A stretch of 64,000 bases of DNA from Chloroflexota bacterium (GCA_028873965.1 JAPPMU010000033.1:1-64000); one strand, 5' to 3'; counted from the stretch's first letter, positions 33,200 to 41,783 are shown. Made by a program: numbers and translations. Notes: generated by a model not told the origin, from the letters alone.

Positions 33200-33267
33200 G
33201 ACGTAGATATTCCGTCAGGAACGTTGCGAAGCGTCGAAAGACAAACTGGCGCCCAATTGCGGCAGAT
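33200..33267 (+). pseudogene. Possible HicA C-terminal remnant
   Basis: In one frame this reads DVDIPSGTLRSVERQTGAQL, close to the C-terminal part of HicA (the intact copy here has KVGTIRSIERQSGVRL). The upstream catalytic His segment is not found in the same frame and there is no good start. It probably represents a decayed second hicA. Confidence 0.45.
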
Positions 33268-33330
33268 GACTGCCCGTTACGGTGATCGCAACGGCCACCA
33301 CGTTTTACTGAATCCAGGAAGGGTGAGATT

Positions 33331-34581
33331 ATGGCAGTGAACTCGAACGGTTCCAACTCGGTGGAAGAGCGACAGTACGACGTGGCCATCGTGGGCGGCG
33401 GCATCATCGGGCTGTCCACGGCCATGCAGTTGCTGGAACGCTCGCCGAACCTGAACGTCGCGGTGATCGAGAAAGAGGAGCAGTTGGCCCAGCACCAGAC
33501 GGGCCACAACAGCGGCGTCATCCACTCCGGCATCTACTACCGGCCCGGCTCGTGGAAGTCGCGGTTCTGCGTGGGCGGAAAGGACCGGCTGATTCGATTC
33601 TGCGACGAGAACGAGATCGAGTACGATCCGTGCGGCAAGGTGATCGTCGCCACCCACGAGAGCGAGTTGGGCCGCCTGGACGACCTGTACGAGCGGGGCG
33701 TCGCCAACGGCGTTCCCGACCTCGAGATGGTGGGGCCAGATCGGTTGAAGGAGATCGAGCCTCACACCTTCGGCGTCCGGGCGCTGTGGGCTCCGCACAC
33801 CGGCATCGTTGATTACGTGCGGGTGGCCAACGCCTATGCCGGCAAGTTCCAGTCGGCGGGGGGCGACATCTTCACCGGCGCGGCGGTGATCCGGTCCCGG
33901 CAAACCGGCTCCGGCACCGCCCTGGAAACGCAGCGCGGCGCCGTCCAGGCGCGACACGTCATCAACTGCGGCGGCCTGTACGCGGACAAACTGGCGAGAA
34001 TGATGGGCGAGGAGACCGACGTGCGCATCATCCCCTTCCGTGGGGAGTACTACAAGCTGACCCCGGCCAGCGAAGACCTGGTGAAGGGCTTGATCTACCC
34101 CGTGCCCGACCCGCGGTTCCCGTTCCTGGGCGTGCACTACACGCGGAACATCCACGGCTACGTTGAGGCCGGTCCCAACGCCGTGCTGGCGTGGGCGCGG
34201 GAGGGCTACCGCAAGAGCAACATCAGCGTTGGAGAGACGGCCGGCGCGCTGACCTTCCCCGGGTTCTGGAAGATGACCGCGAAGCACTGGAAGACGGGGA
34301 TGCAGGAAATGCACCGGTCCTACAGCAAGTCGGTATTCGTCAACGACCTCAAGAAGCTGATCCCCGAGATCCGCGCCGAGCACCTGGAACCGGGAGGCAG
34401 CGGCGTGCGCGCGCAGGCCGTGTCCACGTCCGGCGCGATCCTGGACGACTTCCACATCCTGCGGGGCCAGCGGGCGTTGCACGTGCTGAACGCCCCGTCG
34501 CCGGGCGCAACCTCGTCGCTGGCCATCGGCGAATACCTGACGGACATGGCGGTTGACGACTTCGGCCTGGCAACAGCCTGA
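33331..34581 (+). CDS. lhgO: L-2-hydroxyglutarate oxidase
   Basis: The 416-residue FAD enzyme oxidises L-2-hydroxyglutarate to 2-oxoglutarate, passing electrons to the membrane quinone pool. The Rossmann motif VAIVGGGIIGLSTAMQLLER starts at residue 14. TGHNSGVIHSGIYYRPGSWK near 60 and CGGLYADKLARMMG near 212 are characteristic of LhgO and the DAO superfamily. The C-terminal VSTSGAILDDFHI and NAPSPGATSSLAIGEYL complete the FAD site. AAGGGTGAG precedes the ATG. The following MFS gene could be linked. Confidence 0.9.
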   Translation: MAVNSNGSNSVEERQYDVAIVGGGIIGLSTAMQLLERSPNLNVAVIEKEEQLAQHQTGHNSGVIHSGIYYRPGSWKSRFCVGGKDRLIRFCDENEIEYDPCGKVIVATHESELGRLDDLYERGVANGVPDLEMVGPDRLKEIEPHTFGVRALWAPHTGIVDYVRVANAYAGKFQSAGGDIFTGAAVIRSRQTGSGTALETQRGAVQARHVINCGGLYADKLARMMGEETDVRIIPFRGEYYKLTPASEDLVKGLIYPVPDPRFPFLGVHYTRNIHGYVEAGPNAVLAWAREGYRKSNISVGETAGALTFPGFWKMTAKHWKTGMQEMHRSYSKSVFVNDLKKLIPEIRAEHLEPGGSGVRAQAVSTSGAILDDFHILRGQRALHVLNAPSPGATSSLAIGEYLTDMAVDDFGLATA

Positions 34582-34637
34582 ACGCATTGCCGACGGATCC
34601 CGGGGCAGCCGGCGGCGGACACTTCCACCATGACCAG

Positions 34638-34677
34638 ATGAGCACCGTCGCCACCGAATGAGCACCGTCGCCACCGA
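34638..34677 (+). repeat. 20-bp tandem duplication of a start region
   Basis: ATGAGCACCGTCGCCACCGA occurs twice in tandem. The first copy opens a seven-codon frame (MSTVATE) whose TGA overlaps the ATG of the second copy, the real start of the MFS gene. Confidence 0.9.
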
Positions 34678-35926
34678 AAATTCGCCCCAGGAGTTCCCAT
34701 CCTATCGCTGGGTGGTCATGGGCATCTGGCTCACCGCCAGCGTGGCCGGTTTCATGATCATGTCCACCATCGGCATCCTGCTGCCGGCAATCAGCGCCGA
34801 GCTCGGGCTGTCGCCTTTCCAGCAGGGCATGCTGGGTTCCTCCGCATATTGGGGAAACCTGGTGCTGGCCATTCCCATCGGTTGGTGGGCTTCACGGTTC
34901 TCACCGAAGATACTCACCTCCGTCACCCTGGCGCTGGGAACCCTGTTTCTCCTCGCCCAGTCCTTCTCTCCGGGCTTTGTCGTGCTGCTGATGGCCCGAG
35001 TGGCCTTCGGCGTGAGCGTGATTACCCGGCAACCGGCGCGGGCGCTGTTGACCCAGCAATGGTTCCCGCAGCGGCAGGTGGTGCTGGTGAACAGCATCTC
35101 CAACGCAATGTTCGGCCTGGTGGTGGGTGGCGGAGTAGCGGGTTCGCCGTTTATTCTCGCCGCCCTGGCTGACGACTGGCGGGCAACCCTCCTCTGGTTC
35201 GTCGGTCTTTTCGGCGTGTTGACAGTACTCTGGCTGGTATTCGGGCGGGAGAGGGTCACCGCCGAATACCGGCAACGCCTGGGCTCCCAGGACGTGAACG
35301 TGCTCAAGGGCGCGCTGCGCTACCGCGACCTGTGGATCGGCGGCCTCGGGTTCGTCGGAGCCACCATGTCGTGGTCTGCATTCCTCAGCTTCTATCCCAC
35401 CCTGATGCTGGACACCTACCAGATGTCCCTGATCTGGTCCGGAGGCATATTGGCGGTGGGCATCTTCGTGGGCGGCGTGTGTGGACTGGGTTTCGGTTGG
35501 CTGGTCATGGTCTCGGATCAAGGACGGACCGTCTTGCTGGGAACCGGCGCAGTCATGGCCGTCACCTTTGCGGCCATGACCATTACAGGGTCGCTCCCGG
35601 CGTTGTTGGCGCTCACCATCGTCAATGGGATTGCCTGGGGCTTTTGGCCCGTTCTCTATTCGGTGCCCTTCAACCTGCCCGGAATACGCCCGCGTGAGAT
35701 TGCCGTGAGCCTGGCCTTCATCCAGATGAGCAGTTCTGCGGGCATCGCACTGGGTCCGCTGATCGCCGGCATTATCCAGGAGATGACCGGAGACTTGAGG
35801 CTGTCGTTGATCGTGGTGAGCTTCGCGTCTTTGTCGTTGTGCGGCGCCGGTCTGATCATGAAACACGGCCTCTCCAGCCGGGCGGCGGCCGTGCCGGAGC
35901 CGGCTCCGTCCGCCACTGGCGATTGA
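34658..35926 (+). CDS. MFS transporter
   Basis: A 422-residue major-facilitator carrier with about twelve hydrophobic segments. The start VVMGIWLTASVAGFMIMSTI, then ISAELGLSPFQQGMLGSSAY and RVAFGVSVITRQPARALLTQ resemble anion:cation symporter or oxalate/formate-type MFS families. A seven-codon upstream frame overlaps the start codon (ATGA), from a 20-bp tandem duplication, and may couple or dampen translation. It follows lhgO by 76 nt. Substrate unknown. Confidence 0.82.
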   Translation: MSTVATENSPQEFPSYRWVVMGIWLTASVAGFMIMSTIGILLPAISAELGLSPFQQGMLGSSAYWGNLVLAIPIGWWASRFSPKILTSVTLALGTLFLLAQSFSPGFVVLLMARVAFGVSVITRQPARALLTQQWFPQRQVVLVNSISNAMFGLVVGGGVAGSPFILAALADDWRATLLWFVGLFGVLTVLWLVFGRERVTAEYRQRLGSQDVNVLKGALRYRDLWIGGLGFVGATMSWSAFLSFYPTLMLDTYQMSLIWSGGILAVGIFVGGVCGLGFGWLVMVSDQGRTVLLGTGAVMAVTFAAMTITGSLPALLALTIVNGIAWGFWPVLYSVPFNLPGIRPREIAVSLAFIQMSSSAGIALGPLIAGIIQEMTGDLRLSLIVVSFASLSLCGAGLIMKHGLSSRAAAVPEPAPSATGD

Positions 35927-35935
35927 CCATCACGC

Positions 35936-36083
35936 GTACCCATTCTGTCTTTTACATCGATGCACAGGATGAACAGGATTTGATTGATTATTGTCAGCGT
36001 CCCGGCATCCGGGACGCTGCTGCGAGCGGAACGCCGCGACGGTATCGCGGGCATCTTGTTCATCCTGTGCATCAATGTAAGAT
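35936..36083. repeat. Composite palindromic element (family D)
   Basis: It opens with a family-B-like terminus (CACGCGTACCCA). Then TTTTACATCGATGCACAGGA (continuing TGAACAGGATT) at 35949 is mirrored by CATCTTGTTCATCCTGTGCA (continuing TCAATGTAA) ending about 36083, with a perfect inner hairpin (GCGTCCCGG/CCGGGACGC) near 35995-36020. A distinct family from A, B and C. Confidence 0.75.
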
Positions 36084-36099
36084 TATCGCGGCCGCCGTG

Positions 36100-36105
36100 T
36101 ATAAT
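36100..36105 (+). promoter_or_regulatory. -10 box near short leader frame
   Basis: TATAAT preceded by GTG lies 6 nt before an ATG at 36112. That ATG opens a 23-codon frame ending TGA at 36183, overlapping the alternative GTG start (36177) of the MFS gene. The promoter may give a leaderless leader peptide upstream of the carrier. Confidence 0.4.
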
Positions 36106-36155
36106 CGCGCGATGCTCCAATCGGCTTTTTCGCCCGTGGGCCGCGACGCCTGCGG

Positions 36156-37460
36156 ATGCCGGCTCCAGGCAACCCCGTGCTGAACGCGGCCCGCGCCCGC
36201 CTGCATTACGGCTGGGTGATATTCGTCCTGTCGCTGGGAAACCTCACCGTTGAGGGCGGCACGAAAAACAGCGAGGCCGTTTACTTCAACGCGCTGAAAG
36301 ACGCTTTCGGTCGCAGCGCAACTTACACCTCGGCGGTATTTTCCCTGGCCGGCCTGATCGGCGCCGTCAGCGCGCCGCTGCTGGGCATCGTGCTGGACCG
36401 ATGGGGCGCGCGTATCCTCTTCCCGGTGGCAGGGCTGTTCATCCTCTTTGGCTGGATTGCGTCCAGTTACACCACCGACCTGTGGCAGATGTTCATCCTG
36501 TATAGCGTGTTTGCCGGGATCGGCCACACGGCCATTTCGTCGTTTTCGATGACCGCCACCGTCGCCCCCTGGTTCCCGCAAACGCGCGGCCGTATGCTGG
36601 GTCTCGCCGATAGCGGCAATCCCATCGGACAGGCGATCTTTGCGCCGCTGGCCGGTACTCTAACCACGGCAGTAGGATGGCGGTGGGCCTACCGCATTTA
36701 TGGCGTCATTTTCGCCGTGCTGATCGCGGTTCCCAACGGTTTGCTGCAACGCCGCCCTCCCGAATCTGCTCCAGTTCCACCAGCGAACGCAGCCGCGCCC
36801 CAACCTAAACCCGGCTCGCCAACTTCAAGCGCACATCCCGGCCGCGATGCGCGGGGGTCAGCGCCGACCCTGGGAAACTCCGTCCGCGACCCGGCGATGT
36901 GGCTGTTGGTATTAACCCGAGTGTTTGGCTCCACTGGAACGCAGATGATACGGGTCCACCTGGTCACCTTCTTCGTGCTGGCGGGCTACAGCGTGCAGAC
37001 CGCGGCCAACACCCTGGGCGCCGTCGGGCTGGTGAGCGTGTTCGCTCGACCCCTGGTCGGGCTGGCCACTGACCGCTGGGGACGGGAATCGGTTTATACC
37101 GTCGGGATGACCGTGGCCGCCGGAGCCGTGCTCCTGGTGCTTTGGCTGGGCGACGGCCGGAGCTTCTGGCCCCTGGCCATTTACGTCGCCCTGGCGGGCA
37201 TCACCGACGGCATCAGCGGCCTGATCATCGGCGCCAAGGCGGCGGACATCTTCCCCACCGAGACCCTGGGCACCGTGATGGGGTTCGTCGAGATGGGCCG
37301 GGGAGCGGCGATTTTTCTGGGGCCGATCATAGCCGGCCTGATGTTCGACCTCCAGGGCGACTATGTGCAGGCGTTTATCCTGTCCGCGTTCCTGACCGTG
37401 GCCTCGGTATGCGCCATGTGGATAGCGGATATCATCGGGCGCCGCCGCCGCGCCGCCTGA
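36156..37460 (+). CDS. MFS transporter (monocarboxylate-type)
   Basis: A 434-residue MFS carrier of the monocarboxylate/oxalate-formate type: HYGWVIFVLSLGN, SATYTSAVFSLAGLIGAVSA and DRWGARILFPVAGLFILFGW in the first half, a Pro/Ala-rich central loop (about 205-240), and a second six-helix bundle with WGRESVYTVGM and the final GRRRRAA. The start is uncertain: ATG 36156 or GTG 36177; neither has a ribosome site. A TATAAT box lies about 50 nt upstream. Substrate cannot be assigned. Confidence 0.83.
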   Translation: MPAPGNPVLNAARARLHYGWVIFVLSLGNLTVEGGTKNSEAVYFNALKDAFGRSATYTSAVFSLAGLIGAVSAPLLGIVLDRWGARILFPVAGLFILFGWIASSYTTDLWQMFILYSVFAGIGHTAISSFSMTATVAPWFPQTRGRMLGLADSGNPIGQAIFAPLAGTLTTAVGWRWAYRIYGVIFAVLIAVPNGLLQRRPPESAPVPPANAAAPQPKPGSPTSSAHPGRDARGSAPTLGNSVRDPAMWLLVLTRVFGSTGTQMIRVHLVTFFVLAGYSVQTAANTLGAVGLVSVFARPLVGLATDRWGRESVYTVGMTVAAGAVLLVLWLGDGRSFWPLAIYVALAGITDGISGLIIGAKAADIFPTETLGTVMGFVEMGRGAAIFLGPIIAGLMFDLQGDYVQAFILSAFLTVASVCAMWIADIIGRRRRAA

Positions 37461-37477
37461 GCCATACGTCAACCTGC

Positions 37478-37506
37478 TTGTTTGGCCCGCAATCCTTTGT
37501 TACAAT
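37478..37506 (+). promoter_or_regulatory. Promoter of the dienelactone hydrolase gene
   Basis: TTGTTT (37478-37483), 17-nt spacer, TACAAT (37501-37506). Predicted start is about 37513, giving a 90-nt leader with GGAGGAGG before the ATG. Confidence 0.6.
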
Positions 37507-37605
37507 TCCGGCGCACGAAAGATACCTCTGGCGGGCGAGCGTGTTCTGCCACCGCCGAGCCGCCGTATCACTGGAGTTCGCGCAACCAATGGAGGAGGAA
37601 ATACT

Positions 37606-38394
37606 ATGCCGTCGTTCTGGGAAAACATCCGAATGCCCGATCCTGAGGAGGACCGCGAGTCTGGCGCCAACATCGCTGAAGCCGGCGATATGGCCGCCTA
37701 CGTCAGCTTCCCGCCGCCCAGCGCTGGCACCAGCCTGCCGGCCGTCATCGTCGTGCAGGAAGCCTTCGGCGCCAATCAGCATATCCAGCGGGTGGCCGAC
37801 GGGTTCGCCGCTGCGGGTTACGTCGCCGTGGCTCCGGCCCTGTTCCACCGCAACGAGCGCAACCCCAACCCGATGTTGGGCTACACTCCTGAGGACTTCG
37901 ACGCCGCGATCAACACCTACATGCCCGCTCTAACCGGCCAGGGCATCATTGCTGACATCAACGCCACCGTTGATTACCTGCAGCGCACGTATCCGCGCAC
38001 CCGGGGACAGAAGATCGGAATCGTCGGCTACTGCATGGGCGGTCGTGTGGTCTACCTGGCCGCCAGTTCCTGTGCCGGCCTCTCCGCGGGCGTAGTGTAT
38101 TATGGCGGCGCTATTCTCGCCCCCTACAGTGACGGCGTGACCCCCATCGACGGCACCGCCAACATCAGCATCCCGCTGATGGGCAACTTCGGCGAGACCG
38201 ACGGCAATCCGACCCCCGCCGACGTCTCTCAGATCGAAGCGGCGCTGGACGCGGCCGGCAAGTCCTACGACTTCAAGATGTATCCCGGGGCCGGCCACGG
38301 CTTCAACTGCGACGACCGTGACAGCTACAATCAGGCTGCCGCGGAAGACGCCCAGGCCCGCACCATCGCCTTCTTCAACGAGCACTTGAAGTAA
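37606..38394 (+). CDS. Dienelactone hydrolase family protein
   Basis: The 262-residue alpha/beta hydrolase matches the dienelactone hydrolase family. VIVVQEAFGANQHIQRVADG near residue 47 holds the oxyanion region and a conserved Glu. KIGIVGYCMGGRVVYLAAS has the nucleophilic Cys (C near 144) in place of Ser, as in true dienelactone hydrolases. The Asp is in the FGETDG region and the His in PGAGHGFNC. Such enzymes open lactones from chloroaromatic or other ring cleavage. GGAGGAGG precedes the ATG. It looks monocistronic, with its own promoter and a terminal hairpin. Confidence 0.88.
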   Translation: MPSFWENIRMPDPEEDRESGANIAEAGDMAAYVSFPPPSAGTSLPAVIVVQEAFGANQHIQRVADGFAAAGYVAVAPALFHRNERNPNPMLGYTPEDFDAAINTYMPALTGQGIIADINATVDYLQRTYPRTRGQKIGIVGYCMGGRVVYLAASSCAGLSAGVVYYGGAILAPYSDGVTPIDGTANISIPLMGNFGETDGNPTPADVSQIEAALDAAGKSYDFKMYPGAGHGFNCDDRDSYNQAAAEDAQARTIAFFNEHLK

Positions 38395-38421
38395 ATTCCC
38401 ACCGTCTCGTCGCGGAGTGAG

Positions 38422-38451
38422 CGGCCCCCTTGCCGGAGCGCAGGGGGGCCG
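38422..38451 (+). terminator. GC-rich hairpin after dienelactone hydrolase gene
   Basis: CGGCCCCCTTG pairs with CAGGGGGGCCG around a short loop, 28 nt after the stop. There is no T-run, so a factor-dependent or weak terminator is likely. Confidence 0.45.
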
Positions 38452-38505
38452 TTAGCATGTTACTCAGGAACGATTTCCTCACGACGGTACCGCAGGGGTG
38501 TCCTC

Positions 38506-38754
38506 ATGGCTACATTGAAAGAGAACATCGCGGCTTACGAAGCCATGCAGAATGACCTGGAACTGGACTACTTCGGCAAGTGGGTGGTTTTCCATAACGA
38601 GAAGATGGTGGGAAATTATGAAACATCCCAAGAGGCCGCCGAAGAGGCGATAGCCCTCATCAGCCAAGGCCCTTGTCTGGTCAGGAGAGTTGGGGCGCCT
38701 CCCTTGACGCTACCGCCCTATGTGCCATACAGGACGCTCAATGCCAACGATTGA
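38506..38754 (+). CDS. DUF5678-like small protein
   Basis: An 82-residue protein resembling DUF5678: LDYFGKWVVFHNEKMVGNYE, then EAAEEAIALI and CLVRRVGAPPL. The domain is small, mixed alpha/beta, and of unknown function, often seen before aspartyl-protease-like genes. A retropepsin-like gene follows with a 14-nt overlap, the usual pairing. The ribosome site is weak. Confidence 0.65.
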   Translation: MATLKENIAAYEAMQNDLELDYFGKWVVFHNEKMVGNYETSQEAAEEAIALISQGPCLVRRVGAPPLTLPPYVPYRTLNAND

Positions 38755-39184
38755 ATGTGGAACCGCCGGCCAACCCGATTTGCTGGTGGGGCGCGGCCCA
38801 ACTCTTCCAGTCCTGATTGGCCTCGATCACGACCTCATGATGGCCGCAGCCACTCGTACAGATGCGGCACGCGGCGCTTTGCCGGCTTTGTTAGATACGG
38901 GATCCGACACTACCTGCATCGATTCCGACCTCGCGTACGCGCTGAATCTGCCGGTGGCTGACCAGAAAATCGTGTCCGGTGTACATGGACGGGGCTTGGT
39001 CAATCTTCACCTTGCCCGTATCTACATACCGGGGTTGGACGCCGTATTCTCCGGCGCTTTTGCTGGCGCGGGCTTGAAAGCCGGCGGCCAGCCATACACT
39101 GCTATCTTGGGCCGGGACTTTCTACGCCACTTCCACTTGACTTACGACGGGCGCACCGGCGCGGTCACACTCAGCAACGACTGA
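38741..39184 (+). CDS. Retropepsin-like aspartyl protease domain protein
   Basis: A 147-residue protein with a single retropepsin-like domain: ALLDTGSDTTCIDSDLAYAL holds the catalytic DTG motif, and AILGRDFLRHFHLTYDG matches the ILG-x-DFL C-terminal signature. Bacterial members would need to dimerise to be active. I start at ATG 38741 (MPTIECG; AGGA 5 nt upstream). It overlaps the DUF5678-like gene by 14 nt. It converges with rseP. Substrate unknown. Confidence 0.75.
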   Translation: MPTIECGTAGQPDLLVGRGPTLPVLIGLDHDLMMAAATRTDAARGALPALLDTGSDTTCIDSDLAYALNLPVADQKIVSGVHGRGLVNLHLARIYIPGLDAVFSGAFAGAGLKAGGQPYTAILGRDFLRHFHLTYDGRTGAVTLSND

Positions 39185-39216
39185 GCCATATCACTGCGGC
39201 GCGAGGACTGATTCCG

Positions 39217-40614
39217 TCATCCGCCCAGAGGGGATATTCCCCGCACCAGCCGCATGATGTCGTTCGCGGAAATGGCGATGACCAGGGCCAACAGGGCCAC
39301 GAATCCGATCAGGTGGACCAGCCCCTCCTTGTCCGACGGCACCCGCTTGCCCCCCCGAATCCACTCGATGAAAACGAACAGCAGCCGGCCGCCGTCCAGC
39401 ATCGGGATGGGGAGTATGTTCAAAATCGCCAGGTTGATGCTCAACAGGATTGCCACCAGAACCCACCCCTGGAGCCCGCCCTGACGGGTGACCTCGCCGG
39501 TAATCTGGGCGATGCCGATGGGCCCGCTCAGTTCCGGCCCCCGTCCGCCGCCGAACCAGCCGCGAATCTCCCTCCCCATCAGGGTCAGCATGTCCCAGGT
39601 GCTGGTGACCCCCAGGCGCGCCGCAGTCCAGGGCGGCTCGATGCGCCGGACCTCCTGCTGGTCCACTATGGAAAAGGTGATCCCGACCGCGCCCTGACCC
39701 GGCGGCGGGTCCACTCGCGGCGTTACCTGGGCCACCCTGGTTTGTCCGTCCCGTTCGACGACCCAGGTCATCTCGGTTCCGGCCGCGAGCCGGACTTCCC
39801 GGGGCAACTCCTGCGGCGTCCCCGGCGGCCGGTCGCCCACCTGCACCACCCGGTCGCCGGGCATCAGGCCCGCGACCTCCGCCGGTGAATTCGGCGCGAC
39901 CGACGTGATCTCCGCCGACCCGCCGACCATCTCGGTGTGCGGGATCATGAACATGATGGCGAACGCCACAATCGGGAACAGCGCGTTCATCGCCGACCCG
40001 GCCGCCAGCACGATTGCTCTCTGGCCCAGGCTTCTCCGCGCCAGGCTCCCCGGCGCGGCGGGGTTGTTCTCGCCCGACAGCCTGACGAAACCACCCAGGG
40101 GAAGCCAGTTGACGGTGTAAATCATGTCGGCCAGGACGACGCGGTCGGGCAACACTTCTCGAACACGGCCCTCGTGACGCAGGAACTCGTCCGTCTGCAC
40201 GTCGTCCAATCGTCTGCGGGCGGACTGCATCCCAAGTTCCGTATCCTGGGGTCGGCGTCCAAAGCCCGCCAATCCGGCCAGGGAGGCGAGGACTCCTCCG
40301 GCCCGGCCCGGCTCTCGCAGCTCGATGTAACGCGCAACGAGTTGCCCGTCCGCATTTTCACCGGACAGCACGCGAATCACCTGGCCCGGGCGAATGGCGC
40401 CCATCACCCCATTGAGGCAAACCGTTGTGGGGCTCAGCAGCGTCTCGGTGCGGCCGGTGTAGATTCCGAAAGCCCGGGGCGGGTAACCGACGCCAAATTC
40501 GAGTACCTTGATCCCAAAAGCCCGGGCCGACCAGAAGTGCCCCAGCTCGTGCACCACCACCAGGAGCAGCAGCATCGGCACGAACGACGCCACCGCGATA
40601 ATCCACGTGTCCAT
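39217..40614 (-). CDS. rseP: Site-2 zinc metalloprotease RseP/RasP
   Basis: The 465-residue intramembrane protease cleaves transmembrane segments such as those of anti-sigma factors. HELGH (residues 22-26) binds zinc; a PDZ domain covers about 225-300 (VAPNSPAEVAGLMPGDRVVQ); LNILPIPMLDGGRLLF near 410 carries the third zinc ligand. Unusually, about 90 residues separate HELGH's loop from the PLGGFVRLSGE segment (about 75-165), longer than in typical RseP, where these are close. It ends the core operon after dxr, the order often seen in bacteria. Confidence 0.92.
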   Translation of the reverse strand: MDTWIIAVASFVPMLLLLVVVHELGHFWSARAFGIKVLEFGVGYPPRAFGIYTGRTETLLSPTTVCLNGVMGAIRPGQVIRVLSGENADGQLVARYIELREPGRAGGVLASLAGLAGFGRRPQDTELGMQSARRRLDDVQTDEFLRHEGRVREVLPDRVVLADMIYTVNWLPLGGFVRLSGENNPAAPGSLARRSLGQRAIVLAAGSAMNALFPIVAFAIMFMIPHTEMVGGSAEITSVAPNSPAEVAGLMPGDRVVQVGDRPPGTPQELPREVRLAAGTEMTWVVERDGQTRVAQVTPRVDPPPGQGAVGITFSIVDQQEVRRIEPPWTAARLGVTSTWDMLTLMGREIRGWFGGGRGPELSGPIGIAQITGEVTRQGGLQGWVLVAILLSINLAILNILPIPMLDGGRLLFVFIEWIRGGKRVPSDKEGLVHLIGFVALLALVIAISANDIMRLVRGISPLGG

Positions 40615-40635
40615 AGTCCTGGCCCGCGTGGCCGG

Positions 40636-41763
40636 CTAATTCATCCCGCTGCTCACTATCTCGGCAGCGCGCAGGTTGGCCCAGCGGTCTGCTTCTACTA
40701 TAGCATCCAGGTCGGGCGACGGCTGCGATACGTGCTCGCCCAGCACCCGCTCCACCAGCCGGTAGATGTCGGTGTAGCGGATGCTCCCGGCCAGGAAAGC
40801 CTGCACCGCCACTTCATCCGCGGCGCTGAGCACGGCGGGCATGGTTCCGCCCGTCTTGCCGGCGGAGACCGCCAGGTCAAAGCAGGGGAAGCGTTTCGGC
40901 TCCAGCGGCTCGAAGTCCAGGGACCAGGGAGCGCCAATGTCCAGGCGGGGTATCTCGTCGTTGGCAAAGCGCCGGGGGTGAAACAGCGCGTACTGTATGG
41001 GGAGACGCATGCTGGGCGGCCCCAACTGCGCCTTCACCGATCCGTCGTCGAACTCGACCATGGAATGTATGGTGCTCTGGGGGTGCACCACCACGGCGAT
41101 GTCTTCCCACGGCACGGAGAACAGCCAGTGGGACTCAATCACCTCGAAAGCCTTGTTCATCAGCGTGGCCGAGTCGATGGTGATCTTGTCGCCCATACGC
41201 CAGGTCGGGTGTCTCAGCGCCTGCTCGGGGGTGACCGTGTCCAGTTCTTCCAGGGGCGTGCGGCGAAACGGGCCGCCGCTGGCGGTTATCATCAGCCGTC
41301 GGATATGGTTGTCTTCCCCCTGCAGGCACTGCCAGATGGCGCTGGGCTCGCTGTCCACGGGCAGGATCACTCCGTCATGTGCGGATTCCGCTTCCTTGAG
41401 GACCTGGCCCGCCATCACGATCGGTTCCTTGTTGGACAGCGCGACCTGCTTCCCCGCGTGCAGGGCGCTCAACGTGGGCGTCAGGCCAACCGCTCCCATC
41501 AACGCGACCATGACCTGGTCCACCTCGGGCAGCGACGCCATCTCGGCCATGGGCAGCATTTTCACGCCCTCGGGCAACTCCCCGGGCGGGTTGGAGCACC
41601 AGATGTAATCGGGAGCGAACTCCGCCGCCTGTTCCAGGAGCAGGGCGGTGTTGTTTCCCGCCGCCAGGCCAACCACCTGAAACTCGTTGCGGAACGCCCG
41701 CACGATGTCCAGCGTTTGACGCCCGATGGATCCGGTAGATCCGAGTATGACTATGCGCCGCAT
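40636..41763 (-). CDS. dxr: 1-deoxy-D-xylulose-5-phosphate reductoisomerase
   Basis: The 375-residue enzyme makes MEP in the non-mevalonate isoprenoid pathway. Key segments: GSTGSIGRQTLDIVRAF at the N-terminus (NADPH), LPVDSEPSAIWQCL with metal ligands Asp/Glu, ITASGGPFRRTPLEEL, TLMNKAFEVIESHWLF and VVVHPQSTIHSMVEF. I start at ATG 41763 (MRRIVIL); a long upstream frame overlaps cdsA and is rejected. The gene begins 20 nt after the cdsA stop and is followed by rseP after 21 nt. Confidence 0.95.
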   Translation of the reverse strand: MRRIVILGSTGSIGRQTLDIVRAFRNEFQVVGLAAGNNTALLLEQAAEFAPDYIWCSNPPGELPEGVKMLPMAEMASLPEVDQVMVALMGAVGLTPTLSALHAGKQVALSNKEPIVMAGQVLKEAESAHDGVILPVDSEPSAIWQCLQGEDNHIRRLMITASGGPFRRTPLEELDTVTPEQALRHPTWRMGDKITIDSATLMNKAFEVIESHWLFSVPWEDIAVVVHPQSTIHSMVEFDDGSVKAQLGPPSMRLPIQYALFHPRRFANDEIPRLDIGAPWSLDFEPLEPKRFPCFDLAVSAGKTGGTMPAVLSAADEVAVQAFLAGSIRYTDIYRLVERVLGEHVSQPSPDLDAIVEADRWANLRAAEIVSSGMN

Positions 41764-41783
41764 GTGTTCGCTTCCGGGTCGGT

